Positions 51,617-64,000 of a stretch of 64,000 nt of DNA are shown piece by piece. The DNA is from Riemerella anatipestifer (GTDB lineage: Bacteria; Bacteroidota; Bacteroidia; Flavobacteriales; Weeksellaceae). The stretch is taken from the NCBI RefSeq assembly GCF_035666175.1, contig NZ_CP142016.1, forward strand, positions 1,054,001 to 1,118,000, read 5' to 3'. The notes under the pieces were generated by a model. The model made no database searches. It was not told where the DNA came from and saw only the letters and a program-made list of their open reading frames with translations. The translations under genes were made by a program, and so were the position numbers. The stretch's first letter is position 1; the number at the start of each line of letters is the position of its first letter.

Positions 51617-52596
51617 ACTCGTTGTGCATTTTAAATAATACTGATTTTTAGATGATTTAATTTTCTTTGGAAGATAAATTTATTGATATATTGAATAACC
51701 GTTGCGGCGGTTATTTTACTGATTATCCTTGTTTTAAAGCCTTCAAAAGTTTTAGCATTGTTTCTTTTAATCATAAATTGGTCGCAAAGTTGAGAGAAAA
51801 ATGTCTCAATTCGTTTTCGCTTTTTCTTGTACAATGAAAATTGAGGAATATAATCTTTCTGATTACTTCTCATTGGTGTATCTAATTTAATATTAGCATA
51901 GTTAAATAAATCTATTTGAACTTTTGCTGATAAATAGCCTCTATCTCCAATTAAAGTACAGTTTCGCATTTGCTCACCAATATCTTTTAAATAGTGGATG
52001 TCGTGAACGGATGCAGGGCTTATATCAAAATTCTTAATCACACCATTTAAAGAACATACTGCGTGTAGTTTATAGCCATAGAAATATAATTTCTGTGAAG
52101 CACAATAACCATATGTTGGTGAAGAATAGGATTGCTCTTTACAAATTTTTGAACGAGTAGAACGAGCGTTTTCACAAACTTTCATTGGCATGCTATCAAC
52201 GATAAAAATATCTTCAAACTCATTGAACTCCATCGAAATACGCTGTCTAATTTGCTCTGTTTGTAGGGATAGTCTTCGTTTTCGCTTATTGTAAACACTT
52301 CTTTCAATTTTGTTTATCAGAGAGTTTGGCAATTTTCTAAATAACTGTAATTCGCTATCAATACTCAAGTATTCAGCAGTAATATTAAGACTTATGACTT
52401 CTAAATCGCTCATTTTAGGTGTTCTTCTCTGATAACTAATCAGTTGATTTTCTGAAAAAAGTCCTAAAACTTCCAAAATTCTTTCATATATTTGCTCTAT
52501 GTTGTTCATTTATATCGTTTTATAGCAAAAACAATATACTGATTTTCAGTCTAATAAACAACTCTTGTTTTTTTCATTTCATAATGCACAACGGGT
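51617..52596 (-). mobile_element. IS982-family insertion sequence (ISRa1-like), copy 4
   Basis: 980 bp with ends ACTCGTTGTGCATT and AATGCACAACGGGT. The 7-bp duplication TAAAAAA is at 51610-51616 and 52597-52603. It is inverted relative to copy 3, so the two flank glpT-glpQ-porin 5' as an inverted pair. Confidence 0.95.
51631..52509 (-). CDS. IS982-family transposase, copy 4
   Basis: A 292-aa intact transposase with Asp105, Asp189 and Glu235. It shares Ile177 and Asn251 with copy 1 at 8.0 kb, forming a second subgroup distinct from copies 2 and 3, but has Leu56 where copy 1 has Phe56. It has no nonsense codon and could act in trans on all four elements. Confidence 0.95.
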   Translation of the reverse strand: MNNIEQIYERILEVLGLFSENQLISYQRRTPKMSDLEVISLNITAEYLSIDSELQLFRKLPNSLINKIERSVYNKRKRRLSLQTEQIRQRISMEFNEFEDIFIVDSMPMKVCENARSTRSKICKEQSYSSPTYGYCASQKLYFYGYKLHAVCSLNGVIKNFDISPASVHDIHYLKDIGEQMRNCTLIGDRGYLSAKVQIDLFNYANIKLDTPMRSNQKDYIPQFSLYKKKRKRIETFFSQLCDQFMIKRNNAKTFEGFKTRIISKITAATVIQYINKFIFQRKLNHLKISII

Positions 52597-53751
52597 TAAA
52601 AAATGGTATTTCTACGGAGACTTCGATTTTGGTGGTGGTAAATTTCATCAAAGAAACTTATTCGTAAGATATTTCTTAAAAAATGACGAACAAAGCTCTA
52701 AGAGTATTAAGTTTGGTTACTATGCAGAGCCTTTCTCTATGAACTTAAACACTAGTGAATACGCTATGAAGTTCATGAATCGTCCTTCATCTGTAAATGC
52801 ATTAGGAAACTTCAGAGCTCTTGGTATTACTTATAAATACTTCAACAATAGATTCTTCTCTGACCAAGGTTTATTTACAGAAGATGTATTAGAACAAAAG
52901 AAACCTGCAGGAAACCAAAGCTGGAATCTTACAGGTAGATATGTGTACTTACCTATTAGCAACTCTGATATGACCCTTCACTTGGGAGGTTCTCTTAGAT
53001 ACAGACAAATCAACGGAGGAGAACTTATCAATGAAGGTAAAACTCTAAAAACTAATCTTAGTATTGCTTCTCCACTAGAGCTTGGTATAGACCACAACAA
53101 TAGTTTTGTAAACGCTGATGTTCCATGGGCTAAAAACCTATACAAAGCAGGATTCGAAGCTTTATTAAAAACACCAAAATTCTTTATTAGAGGTGAATAT
53201 GTTATCCAAAAAGTGAAAAAACAAAGACCTGATAAAGAGTTATTTGAAGCTCAACTTGGAGGTATTTGGAGTTGGACTACTTTAGAAAGCTGGCAAAAAG
53301 CAAATCCTCTAGGAGACTCTCACTTTGATGGAGGATATGTAGAAGTAGGATATCTACTAAATAATAAATCTAAATACAAGTACAATAAAGAGTTTGCCCT
53401 TATCAGCGGTAACTATGATGAAGGTACTCTAGAAGCCGTTGCAAGGTATAACTATACCAACTTAAATGATATAGCACCTGGAGATGTATTCTTAAAGGGT
53501 AAAGATAAATTCTATCCTAATGGTAATATAACAGACTATCCTAATGAATCTTTAACTATTGCTGGAGGTAGAGTTCACTCTGCTACTGTAGGATTAAACT
53601 ATACTTTCAACAGACACGCAATTCTTTCTGCGGGATATACTTATAGCCATTTAGACAATCCTTATTTCCCTAATGATAAGAATTTCCACTCTGTACAAGC
53701 TAGAATGATGTTCTCATTCTAAAAACAAGTAATATCTTACTTTTTTTAAAG

Positions 53752-53782
53752 GACTCGTTAATATTAACGAGTCTTTTTTTTA
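53752..53782 (+). terminator. Terminator after the porin gene
   Basis: GACTCGTTAATATTAACGAG followed by TC and a run of eight T: a near-perfect palindrome 29 bp after the stop. Confidence 0.9.
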
Positions 53783-53856
53783 TTTAAACTTAAATCTCTA
53801 TCCTCTCAATAGTTTTTTACTATCATATTATTTATGAAGCAAATAGGAGTAAACCC

Positions 53857-53864
53857 TACCTTTG
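53857..53864 (+). promoter_or_regulatory. Promoter -7 element of dps
   Basis: TACCTTTG on the plus strand, 33 bp before the chosen dps start. Confidence 0.65.
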
Positions 53865-53897
53865 TACCAAGTTAATTCAATAATAAAAAATACTATT

Positions 53898-54374
53898 ATG
53901 AAAAATTCTAAAATTATAGGGTTAAAAGAATCCGATTGCCAAAACATTACTGAAAAACTAAATATACTTTTAGCCAATTATTCTATTTTTTATCAAAATA
54001 CAAGAGGTGCTCATTGGAATATCAAAGGGGCTGACTTCTTTACACTTCACCCTAAATTTGAAGAGCTTTACGACTCTTTAGTTCTTAAAATAGATGAAAT
54101 TGCAGAGAGAATTTTAACACTAGGTGCTACACCTAACCACAATTACTCAGATTATTTAAAGGTTTCTTCCATCAAAGAAAGTAAAGAAGTAACCGACGGA
54201 AACAAATGTGTAGAACAAATTCTAGAAGCTTTTAAAATAGTGATTGACCTACAAAGAGAAATCTTAGAAATTGCTGGTGAAGCTGGTGATGAGGGTACTA
54301 ACTCTCAAATGAGCGATTATATTAAGGAGCAAGAAAAAGAGGTTTGGATGTATAATACTTTCTTAGGTAAATAA
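53898..54374 (+). CDS. dps: Dps-like DNA-binding ferritin
   Basis: A 158-aa Dps-family protein that forms a 12-subunit shell and oxidises iron with hydrogen peroxide. The interface ferroxidase motif is visible: His in RGAHWNIKG, then Asp/Glu in FEELYDSLVLKIDEIAER. Start: ATG at 53898, because the 12 codons that could be read upstream include the -7 promoter element. A shared terminator follows. Peroxide control through OxyR is plausible but not shown. Confidence 0.94.
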   Translation: MKNSKIIGLKESDCQNITEKLNILLANYSIFYQNTRGAHWNIKGADFFTLHPKFEELYDSLVLKIDEIAERILTLGATPNHNYSDYLKVSSIKESKEVTDGNKCVEQILEAFKIVIDLQREILEIAGEAGDEGTNSQMSDYIKEQEKEVWMYNTFLGK

Positions 54375-54396
54375 AAGTTAAGTTCATTTTTATACT

Positions 54397-54431
54397 AAAA
54401 GCGTTCGTTTTAATTAAAACGAACGCTTTTT
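54397..54431. terminator. Bidirectional terminator between dps and the S8 protease gene
   Basis: AAAAGCGTTCGTTTT / AAAACGAACGCTTTT stem with A/T runs on both sides, between two converging genes. Confidence 0.9.
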
Positions 54432-54476
54432 AATTTATTTCAAACTATGCTATTTAGTAAATTAAAATATTCACTT

Positions 54477-56594
54477 TTATTTTTTGATAAATTTCTTAGT
54501 AACCTTACCATTGATTGTCATCATATTTATTATATATACACCTGGCGTAAGCCCAGACACATCAACCGATTGTGAGAAATTACTACTTATAGTTTGAATT
54601 AATCTTCCTGACATATCATACATATACACAGGAGAAGTAATTAATTGAGGGTTAACAAAAATAATATTAGAAGTTACCACAGCATCTTGTAATGTGACCT
54701 CACTGGTCTGAGTACTCAACACAAGATTAGTATATCCAGAAACTATAATGCTATAATCTTGTGATTGCGTTTCAGCTCCTGAATTATTAAGTATTTTACC
54801 TTTATGGGAAACTTCCACTCTATATGTCCCTGAAGATGGTGTATCTATTAAAACCTGCTCTACATTATCTACCGTATTGTCTCCCTTAGTTGCAGCAGCC
54901 ATTGGACTATTGATATTCAGCTTCCAAGGATAATATACCTCTCCCGTTTTTTCATTTATGATTCTTAAATCCAAATCATTTACTAACTTAGAAGTTCTAT
55001 TATTATGAGCATCTCCATAGGTCTCAGGCAATTTTTTATAAGAAGGGTCTACCCAACTTATAGTTACCTTAAGCGGTTGTTTACCATCAGTGTTTAACGC
55101 TATTGACTCCTTACTTCCGCTTGTCAATTTTTTATTTTCAAAAATAACCTCTCCATTACTTTTCTTTACTAAAAGTTCTGCTCCTTTTTGGGCATTAGCA
55201 AATCCCCAACCAAACCAAGCATCTGGACCTATATTTCCTGCTTCGTCTGCAGAATGTACTAAAAGTGTTTTCGCCGATGCAGCATCTAAACTAGAACCAT
55301 TAAACAAATCTTTATAAATCTGTATCCATAGCCCTATAATACCTGTAACTTGAGGAGCTGAATAAGAAGTTCCACTTCCATAAGTCCACCCATTACTACC
55401 TGTACTAGATGATGATGCAGAAAAAATATCACTTCCCACACCTGCAATATCAGGTTTTATAGCACCATCATCTCTAGGACCTGCACTACTATAATCAGCT
55501 TTTACTACATCGGTAGATTGATTATATCTTTTATTATTTGAGGTTATTTTTTCCGTAGCACCAACTACTATAATATTTTTAGCCAAAGAACCAGGTCCTA
55601 TACAGTCATATCCCTCAGAACAGTTATTACTAGGTAAAGTATCAGCCTGCGTAAACTGAACATAATTCCCATTATCATCTTCATAATAAGAGTTTAGACT
55701 GGTACCTGAAGGACCATCACCAAAGGAATTCCCTGCTGATTTAACTAAAATCATAGAAGGATTTTCATAAACTATATCATCATATTTTTGGTCATTACTA
55801 AGATAGGCTCCATTCAAATCGTAAGACAATTTAGTTGCTGTATCATAAGCACCTCCCCAATAAAAGCCTTTTCCCATGTCACCTGCCTCTTCGTAACTCC
55901 AACCTGGATTTATACCATACGAATGATTAGAAAGATACGCTTTAGAGAATAATATTTTTTGATATACTGTTTTATCAGCATTTTCGCCCTCTAAAGTAGA
56001 ATTCATAAAACTATAAGCATCAAAAGTAGCTTTAGGCATAATTCCCTTAGTATTACCCGAGATAGTCCCATCTCCTATAATATGCCCTATCCCCCCTAAC
56101 ATACTAGTAACAGCAGTCGCATGAGCACTATAACTAGAAGAAACTTTCTCTTTATTAACCACTCTAGTACTTACAGCACCTCCAAAATCAGTATGTTTCT
56201 CATAGACTTTCCCTCCGTCGAACACAGATACCTTTACATTTTCTCCATTATAACTTTTTGTCAGCCCTAACATTTTACCATTTTGGATAAAATCCACATT
56301 AGAGTTCTCTATTTGGTCTAAATCCTCTGTACTCAAGAAATAAGGCTTTCCATCAAAAAAGAAATCAACCTTTTTTCTTTTATCTAGCAAAGCCCTTTCT
56401 GCTTTTTTTATACCTTCAAGAGAGGACTTACCTGCCAATACTTTATTAGTAAGTAAATTATTCTTATAAAAATCAAACTGAGAGAGCAAACGATTTTTAT
56501 CTTCTTCTAATTTTTTTTCAAGAGAAAAAGAATTCTCTTGAGCCAAAACAACACCCCCAAGCCCTATACAAGTTAAAAATATAATTTTCTTCAT
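54477..56594 (-). CDS. Subtilisin-like (S8) protease with T9SS type A sorting domain
   Basis: A 705-aa secreted protease. Signal peptide MKKIIFLTCIGLGGVVLAQE, then the S8 domain with Asp126 (SVFDGG), His158 (YSAHATAV), oxyanion Asn289 (SAGNS) and Ser410 (GSGTSYSAP). Then a beta-sandwich/P-domain-like region (~480-610) and a C-terminal T9SS type A sorting domain (SRLIQTISSN to TKKFIKK). It should be exported by T9SS and act at or beyond the surface. Start: ATG at 56594; a longer frame adds 16 codons without a signal-like start. A probable extracellular protease, possibly a virulence factor. Confidence 0.93.
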   Translation of the reverse strand: MKKIIFLTCIGLGGVVLAQENSFSLEKKLEEDKNRLLSQFDFYKNNLLTNKVLAGKSSLEGIKKAERALLDKRKKVDFFFDGKPYFLSTEDLDQIENSNVDFIQNGKMLGLTKSYNGENVKVSVFDGGKVYEKHTDFGGAVSTRVVNKEKVSSSYSAHATAVTSMLGGIGHIIGDGTISGNTKGIMPKATFDAYSFMNSTLEGENADKTVYQKILFSKAYLSNHSYGINPGWSYEEAGDMGKGFYWGGAYDTATKLSYDLNGAYLSNDQKYDDIVYENPSMILVKSAGNSFGDGPSGTSLNSYYEDDNGNYVQFTQADTLPSNNCSEGYDCIGPGSLAKNIIVVGATEKITSNNKRYNQSTDVVKADYSSAGPRDDGAIKPDIAGVGSDIFSASSSSTGSNGWTYGSGTSYSAPQVTGIIGLWIQIYKDLFNGSSLDAASAKTLLVHSADEAGNIGPDAWFGWGFANAQKGAELLVKKSNGEVIFENKKLTSGSKESIALNTDGKQPLKVTISWVDPSYKKLPETYGDAHNNRTSKLVNDLDLRIINEKTGEVYYPWKLNINSPMAAATKGDNTVDNVEQVLIDTPSSGTYRVEVSHKGKILNNSGAETQSQDYSIIVSGYTNLVLSTQTSEVTLQDAVVTSNIIFVNPQLITSPVYMYDMSGRLIQTISSNFSQSVDVSGLTPGVYIINMMTINGKVTKKFIKK

Positions 56595-56659
56595 ACTTAG
56601 ATTTTTCACACTGCAAATGTAGTCATTTATTATTAAGTTCATAATTTTACTAAAAGATT

Positions 56660-57035
56660 AAAGATACCCTCTTCCCTATAGGGCGTGTCCCTTTGCCAAA
56701 TCTAACCCAGCACTAGGGTCGGTCTACGGGCAGTCGCTATCTTACAAAGCCCACACCTATCCCTTACACCTTTGTAAGATGAGCTCCAACAATGCCCTTC
56801 GCCCTCACGCAACGGCATTCATAATACAAATTTCAATCGCTTAGTTCCAACTCTTTTAAACTTTCAGAAAACACTGCGAGAAGTTATCCTATCTCTCGCA
56901 CCGTTTTAATTAAAACGGTGCAAGGAGTTTTATAATCCTACGCCGATGTGTTGCTTTACCCTACAACACTCCGTTGTCTTAGGCTACGCCGATGTGGCGT
57001 CTGATAAGACAACACACCTCCTTCCTGAACACTCC
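56660..57035. other. Hairpin-rich non-coding block downstream of the rRNA operon
   Basis: About 375 bp without a supported gene. It contains several perfect inverted repeats: CTTACAAAG / CTTTGTAAG (56741-56778), a 24-bp palindrome at 56898-56921, TTGTCTTA / TAAGACAA (56974-57012), and a direct repeat CTACGCCGATGTG at 56938 and 56984. It begins with GGGCGTGTCC at ~56681. The content is GC-richer than usual intergenic DNA here. I recall similar GGGCGTGTCC-type repeats in other Bacteroidota but not their identity. Confidence 0.6.
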
Positions 57036-57040
57036 AAACA

Positions 57041-57072
57041 AAAAGCCTCTAGCAATACTGCTAGAGGCTTTT
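57041..57072 (-). terminator. rRNA operon terminator
   Basis: AAAAGCCTCTAGCA / TGCTAGAGGCTTTT stem, followed on the minus strand by TTTTTG, just after the 5S gene. Confidence 0.92.
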
Positions 57073-57084
57073 CAAAAATAAAAA

Positions 57085-57192
<108 letters not shown>

Positions 57193-57299
57193 GTTCTTTA
57201 TATAAAAATTAGTGTGTCCTAATTCTTTTTATCGGTAATTTTCATCACAAAGACAAAACCTTGCTCGCACTTATAAGGCTTTTTTAACATAACCCATTA

Positions 57300-60050
<2,751 letters not shown>

Positions 60051-60210
60051 CTAATATTTTTGGTTACTCAAGCACTTATAAGTGCTCGGTTTTCTCTTTG
60101 TGATGTCTTTTACCGTTAATGTCAATGTGCTTTACGCTCGCTAAATATTTAATGAACTGATGTTGTATTTGGCCCCATCCGTCACTTTTAAATTAAATAT
60201 CTAACCCTTG

Positions 60211-60284
60211 TGGAGAATAAGGGAGTCGAACCCTTGACCTCCTGCGTGCAAGGCAGGCGCTCTAGCCAGCTGAGCTAATTCCCC
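60211..60284 (-). tRNA. tRNA-Ala (TGC)
   Basis: 74-nt cloverleaf in the 16S-23S spacer. Acceptor GGGGAAT / ATTCTCC, anticodon stem CCTGC / GCAGG around loop CTTGCAC (anticodon TGC), T-arm GGTTCGACTCC. CCA is not encoded. Confidence 0.96.
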
Positions 60285-60300
60285 CTCTTTTTATAATTAG

Positions 60301-60374
60301 TAGTCTCGGGCAGGCTCGAACTGCCGACCTCTACATTATCAGTGTAGCGCTCTAACCAGCTGAGCTACGAGACT
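60301..60374 (-). tRNA. tRNA-Ile (GAT)
   Basis: 74-nt cloverleaf. Acceptor AGTCTCG / CGAGACT, anticodon stem CTACA / TGTAG around loop CTGATAA (anticodon GAT), T-arm CAGTTCGAGCCTG. CCA is not encoded. Standard spacer position next to tRNA-Ala. Confidence 0.97.
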
Positions 60375-60571
60375 GTCTTAGATGTCAGAGTTTAGATTGT
60401 TAGAATTTAGACTTGCATCCTTTTTCTAACTTCCAACTTCTAGTTTCTAATCTCTTTCTTATCCCTGATACTAATCTTAGGGGTTATTTCTTTATATACC
60501 AACCAGTAAAAAAACCAAAGCTACTTTAAGTAAGCTCTCTTATTTTTGTTTATACTCCAAATGAGTCTCTA

Positions 60572-62090
<1,519 letters not shown>

Positions 62091-62221
62091 GTTTTTCCCG
62101 TCTCACTCAAAGTTTTGTTACGCTTTGGTTTTTTCCTTACTTGGTTGTTATAGTATCTTTCAATGTCCTCTATTCTTCTCGCTAAATCTCTCACCGATTT
62201 TCTCAGTTCCGATTTGCGAGC

Positions 62222-62254
62222 GCAAAAGTAAAAAGTTTTTTTTAATTGACCAAA
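62222..62254 (-). promoter_or_regulatory. rRNA operon promoter, proximal
   Basis: On the minus strand TTTGG (-33) and TACTTTTGC (-7) are separated by ~19 bp, ~130 bp upstream of the 16S 5' end. Matches the Bacteroidota sigma-ABfr consensus. Confidence 0.75.
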
Positions 62255-62391
62255 TGTTTTTGAAAAAATTTTAAATATTTTTTCTCAACACCGATAAACA
62301 CCCCCTCGCAATACTCCTCCTTATTCTTAAGGCTTATTACTACTAAGCATTTAAACTAATCAATCCACTCCTACTCTCTCATATCGAGGCT

Positions 62392-62425
62392 GCAAAAATA
62401 TAAATTCTTTGTCATTAACTCCAAA
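62392..62425 (-). promoter_or_regulatory. rRNA operon promoter, distal
   Basis: On the minus strand TTTGG and TATTTTTGC with ~20-bp spacing, ~170 bp upstream of the proximal promoter. Both -33 elements have the same context AAACATTTGG. The remaining sequence at 62255-62391 and 62426-62546 holds no gene that I can see. Confidence 0.65.
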
Positions 62426-62546
62426 TGTTTTATAACATTTTTTTATCCATCATATATAATCGACTGATTTGCAAAATGAAAAATTTGAACATAATCTAGG
62501 ACATATAGTAATATATGGTGTACTGCCTACATTTTTATTAGGTTTA

Positions 62547-63437
62547 TTAAAATAAAGTTAGTGTTTTTGGACTCGCCATTTTGGGTATTTGTAAATTTTT
62601 ACCTAATGCTTCATTGAGTGTTTGGATAAAATGTGCGGAAAGAAGCGGAGAGGCTTCCTCTAGATTCTGATGTACAAAAAAATAAAGATTTTGTAAACCT
62701 TGCTCCTTCCAATATTTAATGAGTTGTACCCAATCTTCTAATCTTGTATAATCGCTATCTGTATTTGCTCCTACATAACGAATAAATGCTGTGGACGTGG
62801 TAAGTCTTTGATGCAACATATCTCTCCTTCCCGCCGTATCCACTATAATATTAGTAATATTTCTACTTTCAAAAAGATTACAAGTTTCTTGAAATACTGT
62901 TTCATCAGAAAACCATTTTTCGTTTCTTAGTTCTATGGCTAAAGGAATTTCACAAGGCCAATCTAATACAAACCTCTCTAAACGGTCAAAGTTTTTAGGT
63001 TGAAAATTATCATGAAGTTGCAAAAATACCATTCCAAGCTTTTCATTAAAGTTTAAAATTGAAGTAGCATATTGCGTTACCACATCATTAACATTGATTA
63101 GCCTTCGGTAATGAGATATGGTATTTGTGATTTTTGGAAAAAACTTGAACCCTGCGGGTGTTTTATCTCTCCATACAGCAACCTGCTCAGCGGAAGGTAA
63201 ACTATAAAAGGTCGCGTTAAGTTCAATTGAGTTAAATTGAGTAGAATAATAAGATAGTTCGTCTTTAGTCCCTTTTGGATAAAAGCCTTTCAACTCTGCT
63301 TTATTCCACTTGGCACAACCTACTGAAATATTTAGCTTTTGAACAGGCTTCCCTCCCAATATCCTTAGAGTATCTGGATGTGAACTAGGCAATGTAAAAT
63401 CTACTACCGATGGGTCTAATACTTTTCCGAATTTCAT
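62547..63437 (-). CDS. DUF72 family protein (YecE-like)
   Basis: A 296-aa TIM-barrel-like protein of the DUF72 (YecE) family. Typical segments: SVGCAKWNKAELKGFYP, YYSTQFNSIELNATFYSLPS, FKFFPKITNTISHYRRL and LAIELRNEKWF. The function is unknown; the fold resembles endonuclease IV/xylose isomerase barrels, but no activity has been firmly shown. No signal peptide. It is preceded on the minus strand by a beta-lactamase-family gene 28 bp away. Confidence 0.9.
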   Translation of the reverse strand: MKFGKVLDPSVVDFTLPSSHPDTLRILGGKPVQKLNISVGCAKWNKAELKGFYPKGTKDELSYYSTQFNSIELNATFYSLPSAEQVAVWRDKTPAGFKFFPKITNTISHYRRLINVNDVVTQYATSILNFNEKLGMVFLQLHDNFQPKNFDRLERFVLDWPCEIPLAIELRNEKWFSDETVFQETCNLFESRNITNIIVDTAGRRDMLHQRLTTSTAFIRYVGANTDSDYTRLEDWVQLIKYWKEQGLQNLYFFVHQNLEEASPLLSAHFIQTLNEALGKNLQIPKMASPKTLTLF

Positions 63438-63465
63438 TTTTAAGTTTTAGTCAATTACTTTTTCT

Positions 63466-64000
63466 CTATTTATACTTCCTTTTTAAAAGGTCTAACATTT
63501 CAAAAACACCTTTTTGTGCCTCCGCGGTTCCGCTATTTACCAATATAATATAACCTAAATGCTTTTTTCTATCAATTTGAGCATAGGAAAAAAATGTGCC
63601 ATCTGAACCTGAATGGTCTGAAATCTCTTGAATTTTATCTTGATAATTACCCCAGCCTATAGAATAGTCTTTTTTGGAAGTATATAAGTATTGATAAGTT
63701 TCAGGAGTCAAAATATTTCTTTCCCCAGAAAGCCCCTGTATATTTAATTGTATAAACTTGGAATAATTGTAAATATTCATACTTAAATCTCCCGCTGGTT
63801 CTGCTAAACTCAAATCATAATCGACATTTGGTAAAACTTCAACTTGTTTTCCTCCTTCTAACCAATGCCCTAAAGGTTGATTTTTAGCATTTCTACTAGG
63901 CCAACCCAACCGAAAATCTATCTCTAATTTTGTTTTTAACACTTCTTCTATCAGTTGTTCCCAAGACTTTCCAGAAACTTTTTCAAGCATCATTGCCGCA
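63466..64000 (-). CDS. Serine hydrolase of the beta-lactamase family (partial, runs off the window)
   Basis: C-terminal part of at least 178 codons; the reading frame is open to the end of the window, so the true start lies beyond 64000. The segment MLEKVSGKSWEQLIEEVL follows the YSN-type region of class C beta-lactamase-like/ penicillin-binding esterases, and HSGSDGTFFSYAQID corresponds to the C-terminal HxG-type box. The catalytic SxxK is outside the window. Antibiotic resistance should not be inferred; many such proteins are peptidases or esterases. Confidence 0.85.
   Translation of the reverse strand, partial: AAMMLEKVSGKSWEQLIEEVLKTKLEIDFRLGWPSRNAKNQPLGHWLEGGKQVEVLPNVDYDLSLAEPAGDLSMNIYNYSKFIQLNIQGLSGERNILTPETYQYLYTSKKDYSIGWGNYQDKIQEISDHSGSDGTFFSYAQIDRKKHLGYIILVNSGTAEAQKGVFEMLDLLKRKYK

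Larger units (their letters stand above)
51374..53722 (+). pseudogene. Phosphate-selective (OprO/OprP-type) porin, split by an IS
   Basis: Signal peptide MKKNIILASLFTLGALGNLY and 81 codons (51374-51616) precede the IS; a further 372 codons (52604-53722) follow it. Deleting the element and one 7-bp duplication gives an uninterrupted 453-codon frame. The C-terminal part is a typical outer-membrane beta barrel ending SVQARMMFSF with a terminal Phe. OprO/P-like porins take up phosphate or phosphorylated compounds, and the location next to glpT-glpQ suggests entry of glycerophosphodiesters. In the present state only a signal-less barrel fragment could be made, apart from a fused frame from the IS. 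Confidence 0.92.

Noticed and set aside
47501..52596. IS copies 3 and 4 as a composite transposon carrying glpT-glpQ
   Set aside because: Each copy has its own target duplication, and removing both rebuilds the native locus, so they are separate insertions.

Overview
The window looks like the chromosome of a low-GC member of the Flavobacteriia, most likely Riemerella or a close Weeksellaceae relative. Grounds: the translated proteins read like that group; promoters follow the Bacteroidota -7 element TAnnTTTG; there are type IX secretion (T9SS) sorting domains, a T9SS plug protein, and the lineage-typical GLPGLI and DUF6705 families; the 16S 3' tail has a drifted anti-Shine-Dalgarno core; and four near-identical 980-bp IS982-family insertion sequences resemble ISRa1 of R. 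anatipestifer. The genus assignment is from memory of these families, not from a search.

Layout. 1-4.7 kb (minus strand): an SDR oxidoreductase, a split ThrE-type exporter, the nusB-DUF1573-yajC operon and superoxide dismutase. 5.2-10.2 kb: an accessory patch with a GC-richer hypothetical gene, a lipoprotein ending in a JAMM-like domain, and three tandem DUF6705 genes, the middle one split by an IS. 10.2-16.9 kb: metK behind a probable SAM-II riboswitch, an EptA-like transferase, divergent oxyR and katA, and an aldo/keto reductase. 17-36 kb: mostly housekeeping (enoyl-CoA hydratase, dCMP deaminase, xerD, NUDIX, ferritin, ruvB, coaE, a CDF transporter, uvrC, lnt, a helicase, NifU, ferrochelatase) and the T9SS plug. 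36.3-43 kb: accessory patch with three GLPGLI genes, two small secreted Cys proteins in a tandem duplication, an IS, a coiled-coil hypothetical protein and a GLUG-repeat T9SS cargo. 43.1-46.5 kb: str operon (rpsL-rpsG-fusA-rpsJ). 46.6-53.7 kb: a glycerol-3-phosphate scavenging locus (glpR, glpT, glpQ, porin) carrying three separate disabling lesions. 53.9-56.6 kb: dps and a subtilisin-like T9SS protease. 56.7-62.4 kb: a complete rRNA operon on the minus strand (16S-Ile-Ala-23S-5S) with two upstream promoters. The window ends with a DUF72 gene and a truncated beta-lactamase-family gene.

How it fits together. Oxidative-stress and iron functions recur (sodB, oxyR/katA, ftnA, dps, hemH, NifU). 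The IS980 family is the main source of recent damage: one copy splits a DUF6705 gene, one landed on the stop codon of a GLPGLI gene, one separates the glpT promoter and putative operator from glpT, and one splits the porin. Independently, glpT has an in-frame TGA. The least explained parts are the small-secreted-peptide/GLPGLI unit, the JAMM-like lipoprotein with its DUF6705 array, and a hairpin-rich non-coding block after the 5S gene.
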